Positions 43,516 to 56,670 of a stretch of DNA of 64,000 nucleotides are shown in pieces. The stretch is from contig PUQB01000523.1 in NCBI GenBank assembly GCA_003024785.1, positions 62,001 through 126,000 of the forward strand. Reading direction: 5' to 3'. Position numbers and translations under genes: made by a program. The notes under the pieces were generated by a model that saw only the letters and a program-made list of their open reading frames with translations, ran no database searches and was not told the origin of the DNA. Each line of letters begins with the position of its first letter. The first letter of the stretch is position 1. The DNA is from Selaginella tamariscina (Eukaryota > Streptophyta > Lycopodiopsida > Selaginellales > Selaginellaceae).

Positions 43516-44950
43516 ATGGCACATTTGCAAATTCCATACTTAGGTATGTTGCAATACCTTTTGACAAGGAATAATTTCACCAATTTCGAAGAATTTACTG
43601 GATGGATACAAGCACAGTTGTGTGAGAGATATACCATGGAGGAAATTGCATCAGCTTTGGGTTGTTCTAGAATGCATCTCTATAGGATTTGTGGGAGCAG
43701 GGGCTAGCAAGGTGTGTTTATGAACAGTGTAGAGGAGATTGTCCACTTGATTCGGGAGTTTGTGTTGCTAGATGAGGCTGGGAGCAATTGGGAATGGAGA
43801 TGGTTACTGCAACACTGCAAGATAGGGGTTTTCTTGTACCAAGAATAGCATTGATGCATGCGCTTCACATTATCAATAGTCCAGCAATGGAGAGAAGGAG
43901 ATTAGAAGCAATTCGAAGACGTGTTTACATGGTCACTCGGCCATTACATCTCACACACTTAGACTGTAAGCACTTCTATACCATTAGAATGCAAGTATTG
44001 TCATTACTTATGTATTATGTATAGCTTATTATCATTACTTATGTATTCTGTATAGTTATTGCAAGCTTGTGCCTTGGGGGATATACATTCATGCAATAAT
44101 AGACAGTGGGACACATTATGCTTTGTCATCCATTATTTCTACAAACAGGAACCAAGAGACTTTACACAATTGTTACGAGGACATGGTGAGAAAATTTGGT
44201 CGTCCGCAACTCATGCGAGCTGATTTTGCTGAAGACTTCAACTTAATCGAGGAAGATATGAACAGAACATGGGAAGCTTGACGCTTCATTAGAAGTTCCT
44301 CAACAAGGAATCAGGTCAGTCACTTTAGTTCTTATCCATTGTCCACACAATGCTTGTGTGTGTTGTTTGCAGAGGATTGAGCACGTCTAGAGGTTCATTT
44401 ATGAGAAAGTTATATGTATTTCAAGCGGTTGTTAGAGCTCATGGAGGATACAAGAGTGTGCTGGACATGTCAAGCTTTTGGCATAAGCAATCTTTATGGG
44501 ACGTCTTAATTCCAATTTGGATGCTTGGTTAGCCCATTTCACGCATGTATGGAACCTACACAGGGTCCGAGCCTCTTGTAATGGAATGGACTTTCGTCAA
44601 TCACATGTCCCTACATGTTATTTCTTTCAACCAGAGGAACGGATGAATGGGTTTGTGTTCTCTCTCTCTCTCTCACACACAACAAGTCATTAATGTATAT
44701 GAGTTATAGTGACACACATCTCTCTCTCTCTCTCTCTCTCTCTCGTGCATGCACACACACACAAACAAACAACCAGTAATGCAGTATGTAATACTTTTCC
44801 TTGCAGCAACATATGCCCATACACATCTAAGGAAATTTGTCATATTCCTTGTGTGCGGATTGATGCACTCCCAGATGCACAACTTCCAGAAGAAATCAAA
44901 ATTGTAAGAGATAGAGCATTCACAATGAACTTCAATAATCTGGGTTTGGA
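43516..44950 (+). pseudogene. DDE integrase-type transposase, intron-containing and degenerate
   Basis: An N-terminal helix-turn-helix-like segment (YTMEEIASALGCSRMHLYRI) is followed by VPRIALMHALHI, RRLEAIRRRVYMVTRPLHL, then the catalytic blocks: Asp at 43962-43964 (LTHLDCKH), WGIYIHAIIDSGTHYALSSI, Asp at 44222-44224 (LMRADFAEDFN) and Glu at 44379-44381 (RIEHV, following RNQ across an intron). Downstream come WLAHFTHVWNLHRVRASCNG and PCVRIDALPDAQLPEEIK. This order matches the IS3-like integrases of eukaryotes, which read HxDGNHK, IDGxSR, RxDxGxEN and NQRIERLWRD at the same places. Introns lie at about 43970-44064 and 44317-44371 and near 44655-44805. In-frame stops (after GSRG at 43707; TAG in place of Trp at 44388-44390) and frame slips mean it cannot make a full protein as read. 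Confidence 0.72.
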
Positions 44951-46371
44951 TTTAAAGTTTTCACTTCATCTAGACCTCACATACAGTTGGCTACTTCTGT
45001 TGTTTCAAGTTTGCATCATTTTGTTAAATGCCCCTTGGGCATATGCTGAGTTGCAACAAATGCATGTTTTACTCATCATATATTCCCTCTTTTTGAATGC
45101 CATTACAAGATCATTTGCAACACTTTGCTTCATCGAATGATTTACATCATTCAAACATTGCAGCGATTTTACTGCATACTTTGCAAAACATACATTGATT
45201 TTTGCAAATGCCATGTGGAGAAATGTGATGGTGCATGCTAGTTTGTGTTTTCCCTTGGCATCAATTTAGAGTTCATGTTTTACTCCTGCTCTTGCGCAAA
45301 GTTATTTAAAATAATAATATATTATATTCTAGTTTATGCATAACAAAGCTAATGCCTCATGTGGTTTACAAGTTTCAGTCTCATAATGTCTTACATGTGC
45401 TTCCACTGAAGTTCATGTCCTCTTTTATAGCTGAAGCATGTAGATTGATCTCAATGGTACCAAAGGCATTCAGTAGCTCACCGACATTGATATTGAGAGT
45501 TGCTACATGCTTGTTTTTGCTGTGCCATGGAGACTTGTGCTTAGGGTTATGTGACCTCGGATTAGATCTCGATCAAACTTGGATATGTAATTTATTATGT
45601 TCCTTATTGATAATAATTATTTTCATTTTAATTAATGGGTGTATATATCACTCTCTTAAAAGACTAAGTATCTCTCATAATACTCTACAACTTCTCAGAA
45701 AGAAGTTGCTTAAATCTCTCTCTACAAAAAAGCTCACATTTTTAAAGCGCACTTTTCTCATTATATCTCCATACAGAAACATTTTTTGAACATTTTAACG
45801 ACGTGATGTCATTTATAGACCTTTTCCTACCCACTTATAAGTTTTTAAAACTTTTTACAAATTACCAAAATAACCCTACTAGAATATTCCAAGAATATCC
45901 ATATATTACGGAATATTGCTTATCAAAAGCCATTCAAAAAGCTAGTCATTTAAGATTATAAAGAAGCATTTTTAATAAGTACTAAGTATTTACAAATTAT
46001 TCCAACAATGTGCAATCATGCATGACCCCAATGATCCTTCACCGTCAAGCAAACAACTACTTTGTTTCTCAAGTCCTCATCTGATAAGTAAAACCTAGCT
46101 ATGCACAAGCTCCTACTACATGTAGGAGCCGTCGGAAACCAATCACATCTAGTCCGTGTAGAGTCACTCTTTATCCACAGAACCTCCCCTTCCAAAAAAA
46201 ACTAGAGTCTGTGACAATAAATGCAACCACCATAGGTCTTGGTGTTTCAAACTATAAACAACACGCTCCTCAGTCTCTTTAGGAAGTCTCTCAAACACAC
46301 ACGATGAAAGCCATCTGCTGGTCTATTACAGGTGAAGCTGAGAGACTATACTCGAGCACTCCACCAAGTCC
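44951..46371. other. Centre of the DNA transposon between convergent genes
   Basis: AT-rich; ORFs of 140-145 codons at 44709-45140 and 45352-45789 have no recognisable content beyond the end of the integrase gene. The last part (46020-46300) is plus-strand sequence of mixed composition that would be the 3' end of the minus-strand gene. Confidence 0.45.
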
Positions 46372-48714
46372 TCATAGAATGGATTCCAAACTATCCTTCT
46401 TCTTTGGGAACTTCTCCATGTTGCGAAGTATACAATGCTTGAATCCTTTCTCCAACTCAGCAGCAACAACCTGGCATTCATCAAAGAGAACCATATGGCA
46501 TACCTTTGCCATCACTCTTTCCACAGAGGCAAGGAAGGACGGACCTAGTTGCAAATGCAACAAAGTGCATGGCATAGTCTGGAAACCTTGTCTCCAAGCA
46601 TGCCTCCTCAAGCTACACCTTTTGCACATCCATGGGGCAACTCTAACAACTTCTTGAGAAAGGATATAGCTGCATGTATGTCTGGCCTTATGCATTGTAA
46701 GTCATGCTCAAAAATGCCGCCATTTGCAAGTCTTGGATCATCCAAACCAGGTATGTTCCCCAAACATATGCTCAAGGCAGCTTTGGTGCATGTGCGTGGA
46801 GCAGGCACATTATGTGTGAGGAGAAGAAAGAGCAATAGCCCCATCATTTGAGCATCACGCTTTTATCCATTGTGAGGTTGGAAAAGTGGAACCTCTTCGG
46901 GTGCCATATTCCAGAATGTTCATCTCCCCCATAGTACCGATGCAAATGCTCGGCAGCTTGCAACCAAGCCAACTGCAATGCCCGAGTAGTCAAGTCCACT
47001 ATAATCTTGTGTACCACGCTCAAAGATGATCCCACCTGGCACCTCCACCCCATATGTGATCTCCAACCTAGGGTACATGTCCTCTAGCACAAATTTGGAC
47101 TTCAATTGAGCAAACTCAAGTCCAAAAACAACTTCAAGGTCCACAGGTTTCTGTTGCCCAACAATATCCCGATACGGTCCCAGAAGTGCATGGTGAGTGA
47201 AGTGTTGTTGCAATGTGTCCCATGCATTATCCACAAGTGTCGCAGCTATAGATGCATTTGTCACCATTCTTGTGTTTGGATTGCATTCTTGTTTAGAATG
47301 TCAATGACTCCTTCAGGTCAGATGTGTTCCATGTCGGGAATCCTGTTGAAGACTACAGCAAGTGAGGCAATATCCCCATTATATGGTGTACAAGTATCCA
47401 CTTTTCACTCACTGAGCAGATGACACTCTTTGCTATTTGCTGCTACTAAGGAGATTGCCATAGTTATGGATTCTCGCAGAATAAGCACCTTCGAGTTGTA
47501 GTTAAGCATGTCCAGTCTTGCTCATCTTCATATACAGAACTAAAGTGTGCAAGGCCCTTGGAATATGAGCAAAAGTCACTCATACTCTCGAATCCCACCA
47601 CTCCTTTGCAGATAACCCATCCCCGAGATCTATCACTGGTGTGTGATGTGAGGTGGATGTTGCTGCAAGTGTGGTGTTGGAAGACACAATGTTGGAGGAG
47701 ACATTGGGATAGATGAGTTGCGTGTAGAATTTTTGTGACCGAAGCTCAGCACTATTCCCCTGTTACCGCATCAGATATGTTTTGTCTCATTATGGTATCT
47801 CCACTAGAGAACACATCTTCCTCTACTGACATAGTAACTCCTGGATAGGCATCACCATGTGTGTTGTTGATGTAGCTTCCCAACGTCCCAGCATGTTGTT
47901 GTGTGGCTTGCTCCTTAGGCTCCCTAGAGGATTCTAGCTTCCCAAGGGCTATACCAATACTCCGCTTTACACATTTGTTGACTTTGAGAGCACTGGTTAG
48001 CAGGGTCGTATATGTATATCACTGGAGAGGGTCCTAAAGTTGTCCTCGCATCTGGCATCACCAAAGATCCTGGAGTGTCTGCTTGCCACCAATGCATGAC
48101 ATGTTCAACAACCCCTTCTTCTGTTGCGTCCTTGTCCTTGATCTCTTCACCCAAAAAGCCCATTTGCATTGTGTAAGGAGCAAGTTCAGGTTGTTTAACT
48201 GATTGATAATAATGGCTTGTGCATGCTCAGGTTTTGGAGCCAATGCATTCCCCCAAGGCATGCTAGCAGGGAATTGAACAAGCACGTTCTCTAAAAGTTT
48301 TTGGTGTGTATTCATTTCATTTCCACCCTTCTCAATATGCCATTCAAGGGGAAGGGAGACATATTGTGTCTCCATTTGCAATGCTGGTTCATGCACCAAC
48401 ACATTCAACTGGCTTGAAGACCTTAGAAGAGAGCCTTCAGCAAAGGCAATGTCTTGCACAAGCGGGCCCAAGCTCGACAAGTTCCCTAAAAATGGCCACA
48501 TTAAACATTTATAGAAATGCATACAAAACTTCACTTACATGAGGTGCAATGAAAGTGTGAACATTTGCAATAGCTCCAAATCCTCTGTGGAGCAAGAGTA
48601 ACCTGGCTTCGCTTCTAATTGCTTTTGGTTTGGCTGTGGCAATGGCGGCAACACATGAGAGGAACTACTGACAACTTGCCTTGCCTTTGCGATCTCCTCT
48701 TCCATTGCTGGCAT
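46372..48714 (-). pseudogene. Second gene of the DNA transposon, unrecognised
   Basis: Starting at ATG 48714 (MPAMEEEIAKARQVVSSSSH) the minus strand holds protein-like sequence through to about 46370, in several frames. A probable intron lies at about 48491-48540 (GTAAGT...TTTAG). Recognisably collinear pieces are LSSLGPLVQDIAFAEGSLLR, PLEWHIEKGGNEMNTHQKLL, DTLQQHFTHHALLGPYRDIV, LEVVFGLEFAQLKSKFVLED, LEITYGVEVPGGIIFERGTQ and LANGGIFEHDLQCIRPDIHA. I know no family for it. Its place, convergent with the integrase and inside the same TIRs, says it belongs to the element; a DNA-binding or accessory role is only a guess. Confidence 0.5.
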
Positions 48715-49081
48715 GATCTAATGTAGGAGTCATCTTGCTGCAGAATAACAATGCGTTCGAAGGCAGCTTTGCATTTTCTTCCCATTCCTCAACACAGCAA
48801 ATGAAACCCTAAATGAATAGAGGTACCCTAATGGGGATTCTAGGACAATTCATTTCAAAAATTAATTCTTAAATAAAAAGGAATATTCCATCCCCATTTC
48901 ATTATTTGAACTGTTCATGTACATGCCATATACATAAAAAAAAATAATAACAAAAATATTTAATAGACAGGTTTTTGTTTATGATAGTGACAGCTTTTTT
49001 CCGGTGATCATCACCCCGGAAAAAAAATCATGTCGCTTGTAAGTAACGTACTAACCAATAACGGATTGACACATGCATAGT

Positions 49082-49127
49082 AATTTACCGGCCACCGGAA
49101 AATCACAGTTACATATGACATGCCATA
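49082..49127 (-). repeat. Right terminal inverted repeat of the 5.9-kb DNA transposon
   Basis: Ends ...CATATGACATGCCATA, directly followed by AAAGAT at 49128-49133. Confidence 0.92.
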
Positions 49128-49247
49128 AAAGATATTCGCGTTCTACAAAGCTTGATGTGTGTGCGTCGATAACAACTGCTAGGATAATTAAATATATATA
49201 AAAAAGTGTTAACTTCTCCAAGATATAATTTTAAATTATGAGATGTA

Positions 49248-49475
49248 GGGTCGTTTCGCACCACACTTAGCAGTCAAACCCTTAACCATAACCTTCATTA
49301 ATGCAGCCGGAAATATATAATTAATATGCCGGAAATATGTAATAATAAAATTAAGGATGCTAAGGGAGGGGAGTCCCTTAACTTACCGTTCCGCATTATT
49401 TATTACATATTTCCGGCTGCATTAATTAAGGCCATGCTTAAGGGTTTGACTGCTAAGTGTGGTGCGAAACGACCC
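49248..49475. mobile_element. 228-bp foldback MITE
   Basis: The two arms start GGGTCGTTTCGCACCACACT and stay complementary for roughly 65-75 bp (through GCAGCCGGAAATAT), leaving a short AT-rich centre. GTA occurs on both sides (49245-49247 and 49476-49478), a possible 3-bp target duplication. GGG-starting TIRs and 3-bp duplications would suit a Harbinger/Tourist-type MITE, though GTA is not the usual TWA. It encodes nothing. Confidence 0.82.
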
Positions 49476-52032
49476 GTATTATATTTCTAGATTATATGCA
49501 GTCTCTCTGCCGTGTGACACACATGTGACATGTAGTAGCAATGATACATAAGGCTGGGTCTTTGGCCGTGTCACTATGCAATACATATACACATGCATAT
49601 ACTATACACTCTGTAATATTTCAATTATTAAATGACATACTATTTAAATAAACATACTTTAGTTTTTCTTCATATAGGATAATTTTAATATATATTTAAG
49701 TTAATACAATAATTTATATTTAGAAATACTATACACATAGTTGTAGTAAAGTAACACAATATAATTAATACCACAACCCCCCTAGAAATCTTGTTTGCAA
49801 TCCTTGTTACTCTCTACTGGTCTGTTTTCAAATTAATAGATTTGTTTATTTGGTTTTGACTTTGTTCAAAACATAGATTTTGATAATTAAAATGTCACAA
49901 AGATAAATAATTATAGAATATGAAACAATTTTTTAAACCAAATTAAATGAGGTTACTCAGTTTGTTTTTTTAAACGTAAGCCAAAGCTAGTTATAAATAG
50001 CATAATTAAGAAGACCAGTAATATATGTTATATGACCTGACTCTCAAATGTAAGTATATCCCACACCGAAGTGTTGAACACCAACACACGCACACGCACA
50101 CACACACGCACACGCATGTTCTATTATTATAAACATAATACTTCATCTTAAATGTTACTCTCACTCACTCACTCACTCTCTCTCTCTCGCACACACACAC
50201 CCACCACATTTGTTATATATTTTAGTTACGATAACGTTTGATTTGTTGCACAGGAAGATATTTAAAACATGCTTTATATTTTAAAATTACGTAGATTATA
50301 TTATATTTATAAGCTGGCAATATTTATTCAAAGCCACAATTGAAATGTAGCACTTTATTATTATATGACATTAAAATTTATATAACGTTCAGCAAACTGG
50401 TTAAATAAATTTTAAATACATAATATGGATAAAATCCTTAATATTAATATTTGCTCTTATACTAAATAAATTTCTTGTGAATAAACGTGAAGGTCGGTGT
50501 TGTATATATATGAACATCACACACTACTTTTTCTATGACAAAGTATTAAACAAACAAGATAAATATAGTATAAATAAATGAATTTACCAAAATATTATAA
50601 GTTTACTATATATAGTAAATTAATTTGCACATTATTAAAACTAGGAAAATTATTGAGAAGAATAGTATACGCATACGTTTTCCTCCCTCCTGTTAAAACA
50701 AGAGACATTTAGTTTTTTGATTTAATAAAAGTTGATTAATGAAACGCTTTATTTCTAATAAATTATCATTGAGATACAAATATATTATATTTAATATATA
50801 TATATATTATAATATTATGTATGTATGTATGTACGTATGTATACACACTAATGAAAAACAATTATTATTTATATACTTAATGAGTTTCTTTTTTCTTTTT
50901 TGTTATATTTATTTTATAAGATAAATGTATGTATTTACGTTTCACACTTGGCATATACATACATTTATCTTAAATGTGAAAAGCTTTTGGAAAAATAATT
51001 TTTGAGGTTAGGATTCCAATTTGGATGTCATAATTACCACCAAATGTTAAAGCATGCATTAAATGAATAAATATACCAGAAGAGAAGAAAAACTCATTAA
51101 GTATACAAATAAATGATTATATATATATATATTATTGTGTCTCAATGGTGGTTTTATTAAATATTAGCAAAGTTAAATATAGAATAAAGTGTTAATTTTA
51201 TTAAAATAAAAAATAAATGTCTTTGTTTTAATAAGCTCGGATATGTGCATATAAACTTATGTATAAAAATATATGCATTACTTCATTAATTCATTGTTTC
51301 ATTTGCGTGCGTATGTATATCTGTGTACAGATTTATCTCAATTTATATAAACACTGAAACTTATACAATTGTAATGAATTTTATTTATGATAATAATAAC
51401 TACATACATACATCTGAGAATCATATTTATTGAACACAGTTTTATAAAATATTATAATTAAAATAAAAAAACTTTATCCTGTAATATTTATAAAAGATGA
51501 TATTAAATTGAACTCAAGCGCCTGGTTTTTAGGTTAAATAAATATTTTATATTTAAAATGCAAAAATGTATATTATTAAACATTCGTAATTATATACAAC
51601 ATGACTAAATATAAACGCAGAAATACTGATTTAATACAAAATAGAACACTTGCCCAAATTAACCATGGCCAAGGTTAAAAATTCTGTGTATATGTTAATC
51701 CTATGTGACATGCATATTATGTTAATTAAATTAAATGTTAGATTGTTTAAATAACTTTAAAACTTTTTAATGTGAACTGTGCTTTGACTCTCCTTAATCA
51801 AAATTCTTGGTTCCGCGGTTCCCACGACTCTATAATATTTTGGTTTACAGAAAATATTTATTAAGAATAATTTTTAGTTTTAGCTATATAATCTTAAATA
51901 TTACCATATTTAGAGATATTGTAATAAAACATTAATGTCAAAGCTGTCCATTCATATATACATATTATAAAAATTTCATGTAATTCTAGTCTAAGTTTTT
52001 ATTTATAAAGCATCTATCTCATTGTGTGAAAC
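49476..52032. other. AT-rich spacer
   Basis: No gene supported. It has CA-type microsatellites at 50084-50118 and a (TCAC)n(TC)n(AC)n array at 50157-50200, and the words ATACATTTATCTTA in inverted form around 50920-50972. Confidence 0.6.
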
Positions 52033-52253
52033 TCACCATATAACATCCCCTATTACTTCTGTGTCTAATTTTGTGCTTTGTTTATTTAGAATATTCCCAG
52101 ACTCAAACTGTTTAAGCCGCAAGTCTGTTTCCGGCCTCCTACATACTTTCTTCAAAGAAACCACTTCCTATAATTTAACAGTTAAATGATTAATGAAATA
52201 AGTTAGTAAAAATATTTACGTCTGTAGCATACAATAAAAATATGACAGTCAAC

Positions 52254-52294
<41 letters not shown>

Positions 52295-52691
52295 TACTTC
52301 AGGTGTTTGTGTATTTGTATGGATCTTCTATACTGATTTGCATCTACTAAATTTTATAACTATTGAGATATATACAAACATCTATATGACACACACATAT
52401 ATGTATAAACATCTATACATATATGAGTATAATATCCATCATTATATATATATCCAGATCCATGAAGTATATACATATATCCATATAAATACGCAGACAC
52501 CTGGTGTGTGTATGCGCGTGCAAACCTCAAACTGGTCGTGGTCGTATCGAATCCAAAACCGGCACCTGCATCCTCGAGCATCGTGTCTCTTTCGAAGAAC
52601 GTCTAATATCTTTGCATCATAATACAACGCATGTTCATCACCCTCCTGCAAAAGAACAGTTGTGTGTGTATATATATATATATATATATGT

Positions 52692-52724
<33 letters not shown>

Positions 52725-54282
52725 TTGGAATATTAGATGTAATGTAAGTTTATCGTTGTGTAACATATAACTAGTACTTGAAAGCTGTCATACATACAAT
52801 GTGAGTGTATTATACACACACCACACGCGCGTGCGTACACACACGTACTTGGTAGCAAAGAATACTATCACCAGGATACAGAGCCAAGCACTCGAAGCCT
52901 TCACAAGCAAGTGATCTTTGACGAATACAATTTAATTCAACCCATTCCTCTGCATCTCGTCCTTGTGCAGAATAACTTACATAAATCTCCTGAAAAACAC
53001 AAACATAATGACATAAATAATGGTTATTAGTAAATGAACAAATGTTACTTACAATAGCGGCACTCGTAAACTTATGCCCGAGAAAGCTTTTTACATCGTA
53101 CCTGCAAACATCCCACATGTACACATACGTAAGTCATGTACTTGTGTGCGTGTGTGTGTGATATATGATATATATCAATAAAACGCACACATAAGTATAC
53201 ACACACACACACATATCATACCAAGCTCCATCTCTGTTTGAAAGAGCCTCAAATTGCAAGCCCTTCGCTCTTTCCACTGGAGTTTAGCATAAGTATTAAC
53301 TATGCAAGATTATGCTAACTAATTATAAGATAATTAGCATTTACAGTTACATTGTGCATATACACATCTATATGTATGTACATATGCAGGTACATATATG
53401 TATCAATACAACTCACATAACAGTTGCTCAGCGTATGATGATACACCAACTTCTGTGTTTCTCTTTGATAACCTATGTATCTTATTACGAAACCAGCTTT
53501 GGATCTGCAACAAACATATGCATTATACTGTATATAATATACTATATTATAGATATAGCATATATAAATTATTAAGAAAAGATTAAAACCTGTTTTTCCT
53601 GAACTGGGGCATGTCCTCCATTACGAGCAACACCATTACTGTAATCAGGCAAATAACGACCTTAATATATATAATATAATATATATATGGGTATACACAG
53701 ATACAGATTACACACGCTCAAGCACACCTGTGTGTTGTATTTTTTGAAATGGTTCTCTCTCTCTCTCTTCACACTCACGCACGCACACACACACACACAC
53801 ACACACAAAAGTAATCCTTACCTGAACTTTATAGCGAGATTTTCTATAACAGTCCGAGGTGGTGTTTTCCCACTGTAACGTGCTAATGTTTTTTCCAGTT
53901 CTGCAATCTGCTTAAACAAACAAAATGAATAACCGAAAAATGTGTATATAGAACATAATCTAACTGTAATAATGTAAACTTAAGTATGTATTCGTCGCAT
54001 ATATGTGGAATAGAATTGTACTACACACACGCAGATACATACACACGCACACATGCAGCGCGCGCACACACACAATACACACATATATACACTTTGGCTT
54101 GAAGTTTAAACTTAGTTTAATAAAACGTAAATGATTATGTATGTGTGTGTATTAACTTCTGATATATAAAAGTGTAAGTTTATTTAAATAAACATAGTGT
54201 ATATTTACTAGTATGTATGTATGTATGGATACGTGCCTGTGTTTATTTATGAATATATATGTGCATGCATACTTTATATCTT

Positions 54283-54318
<36 letters not shown>

Positions 54319-54817
54319 GAGAGAGAGAGACGTACATACATACATACATGATCGTGTATATATGACACATGAAATTTATGAGCAAAAAACTCACAATATA
54401 AACATCATTTTGTAGTGACTCTTACCTCGATTTGTAGCTTAAGCTCGATTTTGATGTATAATCAGAGATTATGTGTACTGAACTTAGCAGACTTACAAAA
54501 GATACCCGTATGCGTGCATGCATGCAATATATGTATATATCATTTAGAGGACCGACATACATACATACACACAAAATACACATCATTTTGTAGCGAATTT
54601 TGGCATGGATTTGTAGCTCAAAACGAGCTTAAGCTTGATTTGATGTTCAATCAAGGATTCACTGGTCTAAGGCACATACCTCATACGGAAGAAATCTGCA
54701 GCGCGAGAACATTGCACTGGTGTTACTATGGATAGAAGCCGCCTTAGCAATCTTCCTGGAGCGTAATGGTCTGGCTCCATACCCCGAATTATGGCTGCCG
54801 CCGCCTGTGCTCACCAT
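52033..54817 (-). CDS. SHH: SAWADEE homeodomain homologue, copy a (intact)
   Basis: Nine exons on the minus strand: 54680-54817, 53822-53907, 53590-53638, 53417-53504, 53222-53276, 53053-53101, 52849-52989, 52526-52645 and 52033-52167. They total 861 nt and join in frame to 286 residues. A divergent homeodomain comes first ([20 protein letters not shown] with recognition helix [15 protein letters not shown]), then the SAWADEE domain ([64 protein letters not shown]). In Arabidopsis SHH1 this domain is a tandem-Tudor-like zinc fold that reads H3K9 methylation and recruits RNA polymerase IV for RNA-directed DNA methylation; SHH2 is a close relative. The His/Cys residues of HDARGCRC and the Cys of LACEGFEC are where zinc ligands are expected. 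Copy b lies 2.6 kb away in opposite orientation. Whether it acts like SHH1 or SHH2 cannot be told here. Confidence 0.88.
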
Positions 54818-55583
54818 GGAAGGACAAATGAGTATAAGAACCCTAACAACTATACATACCCACTACATTTCCCCCTTTTATAACCCCTCTAACAGGTGTG
54901 TGTGCGTGTGTGTGTGTGAGAGAGAGAGAGAGAGGGCACACACAAATACATATGGATGAATGTCTGTATCTATGTATGTTTATAGTTCTTGTGTTCAAGT
55001 ATATATGTATACACATTTCTAAATGTACCTATTTAGTATATGTATCTACTAATATACGTATGTATGTGTTCACATGCGTGTGTGACCTAATTTGTGTGAT
55101 CTCATAAAACGCACCTTCCATAGCCTGATGTTATATACACAAATCCCTATATATACTACATTTCCTCTGTTAAATTCACAACTGATGTGGCAGTAACTCT
55201 CACATTACACCTGTCCGCACGCACCCTGCGGTGTGCACAATATTATGATTTTTAGAGCTTATTTAAGCCTTTAATTACTTAACATACCTTAGAAAAGAAA
55301 GCTCAATCCAAATATGCATCCGTCCTGTCATAAACTCTAGCCCTAAATTTTTATTGTCTGTTTATTGTATATATAAATAAACAAAGTATTTAAATATTTA
55401 AATTCAATACCATTAACTCTTAATAATAGTTAGACAATGAAACGAAATTCAATATTATGTTGTTATTAAAACACTTCCTTTACAAAAGGGTAAGAAAGCA
55501 CATTTGAATTAAAACAATGTATAGTGGCTGCTTTTGCGTTTGTCTGTACAGTAAACGTAATAATTAATATTATTTATATATTA

Positions 55584-55632
<49 letters not shown>

Positions 55633-55927
55633 GCATATAGTTTTTGAAATGTATGGAGTTTTGTCAATTATACATACATAGGTATCAGCATATAAAAGGA
55701 AAAAAAAAAAGCAAGAAAAAACATGCAAGCCCATGTACACGTGTGTCACTATCTATATATGTCTGTAGCACACACATATACATCATCCAATATCTACTTG
55801 TATAAACAGATACCTTAAGTTGAACACACACGCGCGCACAACACACATATATATGTATATGCAACATATACATCACACACGCGCACGCACACACACACAG
55901 ATATATGAATGAAATTAGAACAAACCT
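54818..55927. promoter_or_regulatory. Upstream region of SHH copy a
   Basis: Separates the SHH-a start from the thioredoxin 3' end, both on the minus strand. Compound (TG)n(AG)n microsatellites stand at 54897-54933 and 55587-55632. No coding sequence is supported. Confidence 0.5.
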
Positions 55928-56630
55928 TTACGCGGCAACTGATGGGAGTAGTTCTTCGAGGTAAGTAATCAACTTTGCTTTTGTAATGGCACCTTCTTTG
56001 TGACTGCCAGGAACCACTTTGCCATCCCGAACATGATTAGCGTTGGAAGCCCGTAAATTTATACTTCTCCACTAAGCCAGGACTTTGTTCAGTGTTCATT
56101 TTGTACACTTCTAGCTTTCCTGCATAATTCTGTAAAACATAATATACGTCATATATATGAATATATATGCATGGGCCTGTGTGTGTGTCTTTGCGTGCAT
56201 GTGCATGTGCGTGCAGCAAGCTTCAATTCATTATATATCAGCATAAAGATATCGAAAGAGTTATGTGCAGATACAAAAAAGATGGAGTACAACACGCGGC
56301 ATAGAGTACAAATGGAAGGTCCCAATTTGGATGAATGATATCAATAATAAATGAAGCACAATGGAATAATGTTTGATATAGTTTTATAAACGATATAGTA
56401 CTCAGTACAAACAATGTCATATATTCCTCATAACACTATAATTATATGAGTATACCACCACACAGAGAGAGAGAGACAGAGAGAGATCATGTATGGGCCA
56501 ATATACTAAATATGTACTGTGTTATCGATTTAAACATATATTTAACTCATGGATCCCGTGTATGAATATATAAACATGTTCCTCACCGATATGATTTTAC
56601 ACTGATAAGCGTTGTACACTGATAAGATAG

Positions 56631-56670
<40 letters not shown>

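Larger units (their letters stand above)
43232..49127. mobile_element. IS3EU-like DNA transposon with 46-bp TIRs and 6-bp AAAGAT duplication
   Basis: The ends 43232-43277 and 49082-49127 are inverted repeats identical at 42 of 46 positions, starting TATGGCATGTCATATGTAA. AAAGAT flanks both sides (43226-43231 and 49128-49133). Inside are a plus-strand DDE integrase gene and a convergent minus-strand gene. Termini of TAY...RTA form, 6-bp duplications and an IS3-like integrase are, as I recall, the marks of the eukaryotic IS3EU superfamily. Subterminal AAAACATGTCATTTTCA-type words repeat at the left end (43285-43365) and inverted forms (GACAGGTTTTT, GTGACAGC) occur near the right end. Confidence 0.85.

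Noticed and set aside
45352..45789. 145-codon plus-strand frame in the DNA transposon
   Set aside because: Low-complexity, no similarity to the integrase and no support for splicing into it.
50739..50924. Short hydrophobic frame
   Set aside because: Generated by TATG/TATA microsatellite in spacer.
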